Below, piece by piece: positions 33,922-44,649 of a stretch of DNA of 64,000 nucleotides. Position numbers and translations under genes: made by a program. Within the stretch, counting starts at the first letter, position 1; each line of letters begins with the position of its first letter. Origin of the DNA: Poa pratensis (taxonomy: Eukaryota > Streptophyta > Magnoliopsida > Poales > Poaceae); contig CAMZMU010000111.1 of assembly GCA_947311845.1 (NCBI GenBank), forward strand, positions 23,287,023-23,351,022, read 5' to 3'. The notes under the pieces are model-generated. The model had not been told where the DNA came from. It saw only the letters and a program-made list of their open reading frames with translations, and made no database searches.

Positions 33922-36900
33922 TCCCACTTGACTGAAAACATTTTATTTCAGCTAAGTGAATTCCCATGCTATTACATGGTTAGGCGTTATTAATTCCTTC
34001 CTTCAGTGCACTCATGTTGTATATAAACCTTTGTGACTTTTGGAGTCATATTATCACAAAGTAACAGGTTATGATGCACATTTCCATGACCTTAAGTTCA
34101 CAAAGAAAATTCCTTAGCCATATAACTTCCTTCAATGTTTGACATGCATCAAAGTATTCATATATATCCCGTAAAAAAAATATATCCATATTTCCATTGT
34201 AAACAATAAATACCTACAAATGTAAATGTTAGCACATAACATTAAAATAGATTACCTTTCACGAAGATCTTATTTCCAAAATAATGCCAAATATATCCAC
34301 GCGGTTGGAGGTTAAGAGCATCAAAGAATGAATAATCCACGTTCCCTTGCGCCAGCAAGTTCTTTATTGTGATTCCAACAATCTTTATAAAATTTATATT
34401 CCGTTTGCTAAAATTCCAGCAAATCCTTTTTCGTGCTAATCAAAACAGCAACAATTACAATGGCATGACTAAGTTCAAGTCGCACGAATAATGTCCCACA
34501 ATAACCGTAGTAATGACAATTATTCTTCCTTTTTCCTCACGAGTTCAATATAATTCCTCGTAGAGTATCATTCCCTTAATCAAAAGGTATATGACAGGTT
34601 TGCACTTTTCCATAGAAAAATATATCGAAATATTATCTATGTAATTCCACTCCCAAAATGCAGGAAGCTTTAGACATACCTTTCATATGAAAGTTAAAAC
34701 TGAACCAAGATTTCACTTCCATCAATGTGATATTTTAAAAAACAATGAGAGCATAGTTAGCACATATAATGATAACACAATACAATTCACACTAACCTTT
34801 GTATATGAATATCTTCCGTCAGTAATAAAACCGTATGACCTGATATTCCATTGATGTGAAGCTTGTTCCAAAAAATATATGAATTGATCAATTCAATTAG
34901 CAAACACTGTCATTGTTCCCACCTCCTCTAAATTCCAGAGTTTCCACAAAGTATAACACTTCCTTTGTGTAAATAATTAAACAACAACACCTCCTCTAAA
35001 TTTCAGAGTTTCCACAAAGTATAACACTTCCTTTGTGTAAATAATTAAATAACAAACTTAGAATTGTAACTTTCACTAAGAATGTTGCATTAAACTTCCT
35101 TGTAAATAAATCCAATAACAACCTATAGGCATGCGGTTATTTGGTAAAATAACAAGTTCCCAAACTTTTATTATTCATCATTGACTTTATTCCTTCCCGC
35201 AATGTTTCCACCCATAGTTAACATTAGCAACAAGTTTAGTACGTTTCTTTCCTCTAAAATATAGAGTAAACTCCTCAAATAACACACAATAGTAGCCAAG
35301 ATATGATGGCCCAATTTAATTCTTCCCACTTTGCCTAAGCATTTTAGTGTTGAGAGTGTAACTTGGTGTTTTCCTTTGAGTTTAAGACATATATTTCGGT
35401 GTGACTATTAATAAACACACCCTTCATGAGAAAATATCATATTCCTACTTTCCACCAATTTTTCCTTTTCCAGATCAAAAATGAAATACCATTTGATCCA
35501 CTAGAATATAAACATTAAAAATAAAGCTTGGTGTGCTATGTAGTAAACAATGATTCCAATTCCATACTACCAAAATATAAATAGAATACTTCCTTCTAGT
35601 TCACAAAATATAAATAGTGACTGTGATAAATAATGACTTACTCAACAAATAATAGTATGTAATGCTTTCATAATCCAGTGAATAACCAAGAGTTGTATTC
35701 CACCATTCAACTGGAGTATATAACATAAGACAGCGGTGAATAATTCCATGCTCATCACATTAGTTTCAATTAATATTCCTGAAGTGTACTTCCCCCACCA
35801 ATCAGTTTCAAACCTTGTAATCCTTTGATGAACTGATTTTCCACTTCAGTATGAGATGTTAATACAACAAAAACCTTCTGACTTGTATTATCAAAAATAT
35901 TAATAACCATATCAAGTGAATCATGAAATAAATAAATAAATATATCCACCTCAAGTAGGAGTGTCCAAAAATACCTTAAATTTGTGTTGATAAAGTATCA
36001 TGATCCTCCCACTAAAGCTTAGAATTCCAGAAATAATAATCCACTAATTATGTTCCTTGATATGTGACCAAGTTGTAAATGAGATAAAATAATTGAACCT
36101 CTAATGGGAGCGTAATACCAAATGTCACATTGAAGAGAAATCCATAACTGATAGTCCTCCCACTTAAAGTTTATAATTCCAGAATTAACAAGCGTAATTC
36201 TGTTCGTAGAGTATGACCAAGTCATAAATAACATCAATAATAAATTCCGAGCATGTGTTCCTACTATCAGTATTCCTCCCTATGGAGTTATCTTCACAAC
36301 AAACTTCCAACGGAATTAATAAAACATGAGACCGTTGTGTTAAATTCCATATTGCACTAACCTTTCTGTTGAGCAATAATTTCACTCTTCCTTTTCCAAA
36401 TAGCATACGTAATCAACAAATTCCGATTGAGAAGTGTAAATTAAAATTCCTTCTCATCGTAGGTGACAAAAAGAAAATTCCTCCATAAACAGAGTTCTAT
36501 TACATAATTTCCAATTCCAAAGTATACATAGTTTATCATTAGTGACTAATTATGCACACATATTTTTCCTTTAGAATTGTTCACATGTCAATAAATTTGC
36601 TATTTTATTCCATCAAATTATGATGTAGATGCAAAGTCTAGAATCCAACTTTATGGAAAAGTGGTGATAAACAAATATTTGTACAACACAATAAATTGGA
36701 CATACCTTAAGCGAAGATCAAATTTCCGCTCTTGGAGCTTTTTCCATCTTCCTCCAAATATAAGTGATGCCAATTTCAATATAAACATGCTTCATGTCGC
36801 CTCGCCTTGCCGTCATTACGCCAGATAATTCCGATGAATTCTTAAATACTCAGACATATTTTGGAGTATAACAATGTGTTCCAATATATTCCGATGATAA

Positions 36901-37100
36901 TGTCAATCCCGTAGCAATTAAAAATAATCAAAGTGACAAAAATAATAATTAATCCATCTGACGAAGAGCTCAACAAATTTCCTCAGAGTGAATTCCAACT
37001 TCCTCTAGAGACGAGTGGTGTCCAATAAAAGAAGTAAAAAAAAAAACTTTTCCAGATTACGCATAATATTCCACGTGATCTGTGCATTCTCAATTAGCCC
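33922..37100. other. AT-rich tract strongly enriched in TTCC, no gene
   Basis: About 3.2 kb with TTCC (as ATTCC or CTTCC) every few tens of bases and very few GGAA on the same strand. It contains a 68-bp tandem duplication. No RT, integrase or gag motif was found on either strand. It may be the internal region of a non-autonomous minus-strand retrotransposon whose 3' LTR is at 33,610-33,921. Confidence 0.45.
34921..35056. repeat. 68-bp tandem duplication
   Basis: Two adjacent copies starting ACCTCCTCTAAATT and ending AATAATTAAA/T differ at a few bases. Confidence 0.88.
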
Positions 37101-37113
37101 AGATAGTAATTAC

Positions 37114-37277
37114 AAAAAAAATGCGACCCATGGGCACTAGCACGCAGGGCATAGTTTTATACAAGAAATGCCCCTTCGCGAGAATTTCAGGAAATTCGTC
37201 CCCGATAGGTATCGAACTCAGGTTGTTGGGCCGCCACACCACGACTCCAACCACAGGGCCTCTGCCCCGTTCTCCCG
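37114..37277 (-). mobile_element. SINE, tRNA-related, T-tailed, with 12-bp target duplication
   Basis: GATAGTAATTAC flanks it at 37,102-37,113 and 37,278-37,289. The minus strand has a box-A-like TGTGGTTGGAGTCG, a box-B-like GAGTTCGATACC and a TTTTTTTT tail beside the target duplication. A second member of the same family is at 49,587-49,737. Confidence 0.82.
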
Positions 37278-37666
37278 GATAGTAATTACCCTATTTAAAC
37301 GGTTCGTCTCGCCACTACCTTATCCTATTTCCGTACTCCTCCACACTTTTTCTGAATGGACTAAGATATAGTGACAGATAGATATCTCTTCCCCTCATGT
37401 GAAATGGAAGGTACACGTTGCGTCTACAGTACGTCCTTGTCTTCTTAAAAATATTTATTTGTACTACCATGATTCATCCGTTTGGTAGGCTAGGCACAGT
37501 TCAACCACAAAACGTACAGCACCACAAAAGACGAGGAGTTGCCTCCCGTTTTCCCGGCGGCGCGTGTGCAGACGCGAACGCGCCCGTTCCGTCAAGGACA
37601 GCAGGGCACGGGCCGGATAGGGAGATAAACCCAGCCAGCTGTTAGGCGACCGCGACGCTCGTCTAT

Positions 37667-38560
37667 GGCTGACTTCTTTTGGGCTTCTGGACCAGATTCT
37701 GGGTACCAAACCGGAGAAACTCAAAAGAACTGTCTAGATTCTACGTAGCTTCTCTGGACCGCAAAACTCACTTTGTACATAGAAGCAGAAACTGCTCTCC
37801 CGAGTTTCTGAGGGAGAGCTCGCGAACCGTTATTTGCTGGACATGTCCTTGACCTCCGAACCCCGCCCTCGTCCTCGTCCTGGCCGTGCCTGCCGCCGCC
37901 CTCGTCTCCGCCGCCGCTCACCTCCAGCCCCGGCCGTCGGCCTTGTCCCCGTGCCGGCCGCCGCCCTCGTCCTCGTCCCCGCCGCCGCTCGCCTCCAGCT
38001 CCGGCCGCCGCCCTCGTCCTCGCCCTCGTCCCCGTCCCCGAACGCCGCCCTCGCCCCTCATCCCCGCCGCCCTCGTCCCCAGCCGCCGCTCGCCCTCGTC
38101 CTCGTCCCCTCCTCCGCTCACCTCCAGCCCCGGCTGCCGTTCGCCCTCGTCCCCGGCCACCGCCGCCCTCGTCCACCGCCGCCCTCGTGCCGGCAACTCG
38201 GGAGCAGAGACCCCGGCCACCGCCGCCCTCGTGCCAGCAACTCGGGAGCAGAAACCCCGGCGCCGCTCGGGAGCAGAGCTCCCGCCGCCTAACTCCGCCC
38301 TGGCCGTGCCGGCCGCCGCCGCCCTCGTCTTGGTCAACGCTGCTCCGTCCGCATCCCCTTCCCCTGCCTGTGTGTGTCTCTGAGCCACTGCCAAGTGGGT
38401 ACAGATTGTCAGCATTTTAATATTTTTCAGAAGTTATTAAGATGGCAGAATCTAGAAGCCCAAAAGAAGTGTACCACACAGTTTCTACCCACAGCGGTTT
38501 CTGCCCACCGGAATCCAGAAACTTGCTTCTGCATAAGCAGAAGCCCAAAAGAAGTCAGCC
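37667..38560. mobile_element. TIR element of 894 bp with GC-rich interior, TPS promoter side
   Basis: The ends are inverted repeats: GGCTGACTTCTTTTGGGCTT at 37,667 and its complement ending at 38,560. Further inverted blocks carry the CTTCTTTTGGGCTTCT motif (38,448-38,471). TAT flanks both sides as a possible 3-bp target duplication. The centre (37,850-38,390) is a CCCTCGTCC/CCGCCGCTC low-complexity tract. No transposase is present. The class is unclear: a 3-bp duplication would suit PIF/Harbinger or CACTA-like chemistry, but the TIR start is not diagnostic. Confidence 0.65.
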
Positions 38561-38780
38561 TATCTATCCATCCACACACACCGTCCCACGCCGCGGCGGG
38601 AGGGCAGGACCGTCATTTCCCCAATCTTCTCCGATCTGGATAAGCCTCCCCGCCCCCACCGCCTGACTGACCCCCTTCTTCCACCTTGGCTCGCTCGCTT
38701 CGCACACCCACCCTCTCCGATCGGCTCCACCCGGTCCAAGCTACTCCATATAGCCAAGCCCGACCCGGCTGTTTCGTCCT

Positions 38781-38788
38781 TATTTATA
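38781..38788 (+). promoter_or_regulatory. TATA box of the TPS gene
   Basis: TATTTATA in GC-rich surroundings, 162 bp before the proposed start codon and followed by a CT-rich leader. Confidence 0.65.
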
Positions 38789-38896
38789 CCCCACACCGTC
38801 TTCCTCCCGGCCGTTCTTATCCCCAGAAGCTTCCTCAAAAGCGGCCGATCGATCCACCTCCATTTCGTTCCCGTACGACTCTCTCTCTCCTCCTTC

Positions 38897-38941
38897 ATGC
38901 GCCATTCCCACCTCCTCGCCCTCTGCAACACGCACAGATAG
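38897..38941 (+). CDS. Upstream ORF of 14 codons in the TPS leader
   Basis: An ATG at 38,897 opens a peptide MRHSHLLALCNTHR and stops at 38,941, eight bases before the main ATG. It lies between the TATA box and the TPS start, so a scanning ribosome would meet it first. Whether the peptide is conserved cannot be judged here. Confidence 0.45.
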   Translation: MRHSHLLALCNTHR

Positions 38942-38949
38942 GAGCTGCC

Positions 38950-41900
38950 ATGCCGTCCCTCTCCTGCCATAACCTGCTCGACCTCGCCGACGAGCTCCCG
39001 CCGCTGCCGCCGCCGTCGCCGCTACGCCTCCCGCGCGTCATGGCCACCGCCTCCCCCTCCTCCCCCGCCTCCCCGTCCCCAACAGGCCCGCCCGCCGCGT
39101 GATCGTCTCCCACCGCCTCCCTCTCCGGGCCGCCCCCGACCCCTCCTCCCCGTTCGGCTTCTCCTTCACCATCGACGCCGGCACCGTCCCCCACCAGCTC
39201 CGCTCAGGCCTACCCCCCTCCGCCCCGTCCTCCACGTCGGCACCCTCCCTCCCGCCGCCGCCTCAGCCCCCCCTCCGACGAGCTCGCCAGCTACCTCCTC
39301 GCCAACTTCTCGTGCCTCCCCGTCTTCCTCCCGGCCGACCTCCACCGCCGCTTCTACCACGGCTTCTGCAAGCACTACATGTGGCCGCTGCTCCACTACC
39401 TGCTCCCGCTCACGCCCTCCACGCTCGGCGGCTCCCCTTCGACCGCACCCTCTACCACTCCTTCCTCTCCGCCAACCGCGCCTTCGCCGACCGCCTCACC
39501 GAGGTCCTCGCCCCCGACGACGACTTCGTCTGGATCCAGGACTACCACCTCCTCCCCCCCACCTTCCTCCGCAAGCGCTTCCCGCGCGCCAAGATGGGGT
39601 TCTTCCTCCACTCCCCCTTCCCGTCCTCCGAGATCTTCCGCACCATCCCGGTGCGGGACGACCTCCTCCGCGCCCTCCTCAACGCCGACCTCGTGGGGTT
39701 CCACACCTTCGACTACGCGCGCCACTTCCTTTCCGCCTGCTCCCGCCTCCTGGGCCTCGACTACCAGTCCAAGCGCGGATACATCGGCATCGAGTACTAC
39801 GGCCGGACCGTCACCGTCAAGATACTCCCCGTCGGGATCGACATGGGCCAGCTCCGGTCGGTGGTGTCAGCGCCGGAGACGGGCGATGTGGTGCGCCAGG
39901 TGCGAGACGTACAAGGGGCGGCGCCTGATGCTGGGCGTGGACGACGTTGATCTCTTCAAAGGGATCGGGCTCAAGTTCCTGGGGATGGAGCAGCTGCTGG
40001 AGGAGCACCCTGAGCTCCGAGGCAAGGCCGTGCTCGTGCAGATCGTCAACCCGGCGCGCAGCGAGGGCGCGACGTCCAGGAGGTGGAGGACGAGGCCAGC
40101 GCGATCAGCGCCCGCGTAAATGCCAAGTTCGGCACGCCTGGGTACACCCCAATCGTGATGATTAACAGCCCGGTGTCGGTGAACGAGAAGGCGGCATACT
40201 ACGCCGCCGCCGAGTGCTGCGTGGTGAGCGCCGTCCGGGACGGGCTCAACCGGATACCATACATCTACACGGTGTGCCGGCAGGAGAGCACCGCCCTGGG
40301 TGATGCCCCTAAGCGAAGCGTCATCGTGCTCTCGGAGTTCGTGGGGTGCTCCCCGTCGCTCAGCGGGGCGATCCGGGTCAACCCATGGAGCGTGGAGTCC
40401 GTCGCGGAGGCCATGAACTCGGCATTGGTGATGTCCGAGGCCGAGCAGCGGCTGCGGCACGAGAAGCACTACAAGTATGTCAGCACCCATGATGTCGCCT
40501 ACTGGGCGCGGTCCTTCGATCAGGACCTGCAGCGTGCCTGCAAGGATCATTTCGCGCGGCGGCATTGGGGGATCGGGTTCGGGATGAGCTTCAAGGTGGT
40601 GGCACTTGGCCCGAATTTCAGGCGGCTTTCTGTCGAGCACATTGTGCCGTCGTTCAGGAAAACAGACAACCGGCTGATTCTCCTGGACTACGATGGAACC
40701 GTGATGCCAGAGAGCTCCATTGACAAGGCACCCAGCAGCGAGGTCATCTCTGTGTTGAATCGTCTGTGTGAAGATCCGAAGAACAGGGTGTTCATCGTGA
40801 GTGGCCGGGGGAAAGATGAATTGAGCAAGTGGTTTGCGCCATGTGAGAAGCTGGGGATTGCTGCAGAGCATGGCTACTTCACGAGGTGAGATCTCTGGAC
40901 ACTCACTTGTCGTTAAAGATCTACTAGTTGGTACAATGTTGCTTTGCCTTAGATTTTTGTTGACTGCTTTAGATTTGGACCAAATCTTAGGAAGCATCCG
41001 AACTAAGCATTGATATTAGAAAACATTTCAAGATACATATTGGGTAACCACCAGAATCGTCATTCTTGCTTGGAAAACAAAATTTAGTTGCTTGTAATTT
41101 GGTGGTGAAAAGTGATTGATTTGGGACCATGAACCTAATCATAGCAATAGATAATGTGTTGACCTTACTGTTCTTTCAGTTATAATAATGCATATTCAGA
41201 TTCATGGCCCCAAATTGTGATTTCCATTATGAACTCTGTGTTTTGCAGGTGGAGCAAGGACACTCCATGGGAGACCTGCGGGCTGGCAGCAGACTTCGAT
41301 TGGAAGAAGACAGCTGAACCGGTGATGAGGCTCTACACAGAGGCAACAGATGGTTCATATATCGAGCACAAGGAGAGCGCGATCGTGTGGCATCACCATG
41401 AGGCCGATCCAGATTTCGGTTCATGCCAGGCTAAAGAACTGCTCGACCACCTCGAAAGCGTGCTTGCCAACGAGCCGGTCGTCGTGAAGAGGGGCCAGCA
41501 CATCGTCGAGGTTAATCCACAGGTAAGCGCGTGCAAGCTTCTCTCTGGCTGTTCGTTTTAATTTAATCCGTCTGCTGGAAGTCGGCAAAGAGAATAATTT
41601 AATTCGGATTTGTAGAAGACTTGTACAAACACATGTTGAACACCTAATATAACAACCAAACGTAGCTGTCCAGCTAAAAGGCAACGGATAAGGATCGATC
41701 CAATCCAATCCAATCCAAGTCCTCATCCACCCGACCACCACATGCTTTGATTGCAAATCTATATCCTTCTCCACGAAACAGATTGTGAATCGGCGTGGGC
41801 CAGTCGCCGGTGTGGTCTGGAAAATTCGCGAGAAGAGAGCACCCCGGTCGTTCTCATTTTGGCACCGTCCTGGAGCGAACTTGTAATTTGGATTATCATT

Positions 41901-42311
41901 AGTATATCTGTCATTTGGCAGCGACCACGTTGAAATATCAAACATTGTTGACATGCAGCAAATATCTCTCCCATGTCGTGCAGGGCATCAGCAAAGGCGT
42001 GGTCGTGGAGAGCCTCCTGTCATCCATGGTGCGCAGCGGGAAGCCGCCCGACTTCGTGCTCTGCATCGGGACGACCGGTCCGACGAGGACATGTTCGAGA
42101 GCATCGTGTGCCCGGCGGGGAGCAGCGTGAAGCTCCCCGCGACGAGCGAGGTGTTCGCGTGCACGGTGGGCAAGAAGCCGAGCATGGCCAAGTACTACCT
42201 GGACGACACGGTGGACGTGATCAAGATGCTGCAGGGCTCGCGAGCGCGCCGCCGTCGCAACAGCGGCCTTGGCCGGTGCAGCTCCGGGTGACCTTCGAAA
42301 GCACGGCGTGA
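38950..42311 (+). CDS. TPS: Class II trehalose-6-phosphate synthase (GT20 + TPP-like domains), frame interrupted
   Basis: Three exons (38,950-40,885, 41,249-41,522, 41,984-42,311) with GT/AG introns. It starts MPSLSCHNLLDLADELPP, typical of plant class II TPS. The GT20 half has RVIVSHRLPLRAAPDP, FVWIQDYHLL, GFFLHSPFPSSEIFRTIPVR, GFHTFDYARHFLS, KILPVGIDMGQLRS, GVDDVDLFKG and SGAIRVNPWSVESVAEAM. The phosphatase-like half has LLDYDGTVMP (40,681), FIVSGRGKDEL, AAEHGYF and DDRSDEDMFESIVCP (42,068), and ends QLRVTFES. Class II proteins usually show little synthase activity and are thought to regulate sugar signalling. About eight small indels break the frame (near 39,060, 39,215, 39,435, 39,905, 40,062, 42,068 and 42,238, plus a codon loss near 39,550). 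No nonsense substitution was seen. It is either a recent pseudogene or a gene with sequence errors. Confidence 0.9.
40886..41248 (+). other. TPS intron 1
   Basis: The donor GTGAGATC follows the ACGAG exon end, and the acceptor is TTTTGCAG. It splits an arginine codon between the TPP-like motifs, where plant class II genes have an intron. Confidence 0.88.
41523..41983 (+). other. TPS intron 2
   Basis: The donor GTAAGCGC follows VNPQ, and the acceptor TGTCGTGCAG precedes GISKGVVVESLLSSM. The intron is in phase 0. Confidence 0.88.
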
Positions 42312-43429
42312 CGACGAAGGAAGGAAACGAATTCACTGCACAGTATAATAGACCAACCAGTGAGGGGTCAATAACCAACCAATACTATGAAGGAAGAAGA
42401 ATGATTCAGTTCAGTTCGTGTGGTTTTAGGATTAGGCTGCAGCAGCTACAGGATAAACAGGTTCCTTTTTTTCTTTCTGGTTTTACGTTTCCAACCTTCT
42501 TCTTCTCTCACGCATGTGTACGTGTATGCCCGTATGATAAGGGTGGGAAGGTTTCTTTCGGTCACATTGTATATGTAGTTGACGATGACGATGAAATCAG
42601 AAGAAGAAAATTGATTCTTTCCTTTCGGCCGTGCTAGCTACATGTATGTTCTACGGAGTAGTATCCTTTTTGTGCCCACTGCCGTTCGATTTGGCGCCAA
42701 TGCAGCAGAGTTCGGTGGCAGTCCCATTCGGCCACGCTTTTCACCTTTTGCTTGCTACATTATTACAAGCAGATCCGGTCCATGGAGGCCATCCGGATAA
42801 GCGCCGGCGTCCAGATCAGGTGCTCCTTTTCATCTTCTCTAGAGTACACTGCATTATTATTCCGCCACCAGCATTTTAGGGAAGAGACGAGATTTCCAAG
42901 TTTCAGATAAAGCAACTGGAGCATCTACCCTAACCAACTTTTGCCCAATCACTGCAGATAACAGTGATACTATGCACGGCTGAAGCAGACGTTTCCTAGG
43001 AGTGAACTCCAATCGGTAAAGCGGACAGACAGGGTTTCTCCGTGCCATGATTACGGTGGAAATTTCTGGTTGCGAATGTCGACGGCTAGCTGTGCTCTGG
43101 CAGTACGAGCACAGTTGATGCGGTACACGCGAGGGAGAATATGGACAGGATGGCGCGGGTCCGTTAAAAAGGCACCCGCCGCGTGCAAATGGTTGGGGTG
43201 ATCCATGATTTCGTCTAACATGCCGGCAAGAGACTTTAGGCGCCATGATTCAGATGTCTGTCTTGCTTGGGTGCAATGCACTGCCGCAATCTGTCGGTAA
43301 CCGTGCGCGTGCCTATCCGCTGCTGCACTATGCCAGTTTTTCTTTCTTCGTTGCCTTGGAGTCATCTCCTATCCGGGTAGGAGAATGGAAGTTAAAAAAA
43401 ATATTAATATCGTGAAGATATCAATGGCA
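42312..43429. other. TPS 3' flank and spacer
   Basis: The first few hundred bases are probably 3' UTR. From about 43,130 to 43,380 the sequence is recognisably related to 61,945-62,195 (GGTGATCCATNATTTCGT and CGTGCCTATC cores), which links this flank to segment copy D. No gene was recognised. Confidence 0.55.
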
Positions 43430-43589
43430 GCTAGACTCTCCAACAACAACATGTCCGAAAACATTTAGAATGCACACAGCAAAAACGAAAATAAAAAGAG
43501 AAAAAGTCCCCGCCACGGTGATCATTTAGTCGCAGCAGCAACACTCTAACCACCACCAAAGATAATATCCGGACTATAATAGAGGATCT

Positions 43590-44409
43590 GGACAAGCGAC
43601 GGCCGGCGGCGGCGCTAGTAGACAGGGGCAGAGCGGGTGACGGGATGGATCTCAGCCCGCTGGGTCTAGATCGGATCTCGATCTCGCGCACCTCCGCTGC
43701 TACGTCGACGACGGTGTGGAGACTATCCGGGGCCATTTTCGCATCGTCGAGGACGCCTCGAGCAGCTGCTCCGGGCATGGTGGTGGTGGTCTTGTCCTTC
43801 GCCGGACGTGGCCGGCCGGGTTCACGCCGGAGGGAGCGGCGTGAAGCTCTGCTTCTGTGCCATCATGGGCAAATCCATGGTGTAGTCAGAGGCGGGGAAT
43901 GTCATGAAAGCTGAGATTAAAGGACTAGCAAATGGTGATTGGAGGCTTTGCGGCGATGAGGAACTTTGCTTGGAGTTGCAGGAGGCGGAGCAGCGGTATG
44001 TTAGTGGGGGCAACATCACAGGTGAAGTTCAAAGTCCTACCTTTCAGGGTGAAAACCCAAGGTCTGGCCTTAATTGGTTGTGCCTGACAATGGTCTTGCT
44101 GAAGACATTGTTTTGAGAGCGGGGACTATCTTCAGGGTGAAAATCCAAGATCTGGTCTTAATAGGTTGTGCCTGGCACTAATCTTCTTGAAGGCGTTGCT
44201 TTTGAAGAATTGGACATCAGGTGGTGTCTTGGTGGTGGTTGTGCGGCTGTTGCAAGGACTATAACTCTGTAGCAGGACTTTTCTTTTTATTTCTTCTTCT
44301 TATTGTCTTTCGGCTGTGTGCATCCGTAATAGCTTTGGTTATTACGTTGTTGCAGAGCCTGGGTGTAATTTGTATCTACGCGATATTAATATACATTCTT
44401 TATCTAAAA
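43590..44409 (+). mobile_element. LINE-like 3' fragment or retroposon, 820 bp
   Basis: It is flanked by imperfect 14-bp duplications (ATAATAGAGGATCT at 43,576 and ATAACAGAGGTTCT at 44,410). Copy B has the uninterrupted site at 52,906-52,919. The 3' end (GCCTGGGTGTAATTTG, GATATTAATATAC, then an A-rich tail) resembles grass LINE 3' ends. The interior repeats the AGGGTGAAAACCCAAG/AGGGTGAAAATCCAAG motif. No RT domain is present, so it would be a 5'-truncated copy. Confidence 0.7.
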
Positions 44410-44649
44410 ATAACAGAGGTTCTCCAAAAGCAACACATTAAAAAAGGAAGCAATGCACAAGCGTTGTCATCTCACCCGATAAAATATTATAGGTTTCACC
44501 CAGGAGAAATACGGAGTTTCCCAAAACAATGCCTTCAGCAAGACCATTATCAGGTCCTAAAAAACACAACTCGCTACTCTACTAATCTTGGGGTTTCACC
44601 CTGAAAAACATAACTCGTTACTCCAGTAATACCCAAAAAACTATAGTCC

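Noticed and set aside
37721..38415. Several overlapping ORFs over 150 codons on both strands
   Set aside because: They come from CCG/CTC repeat composition and lack stops in all frames; no domain.
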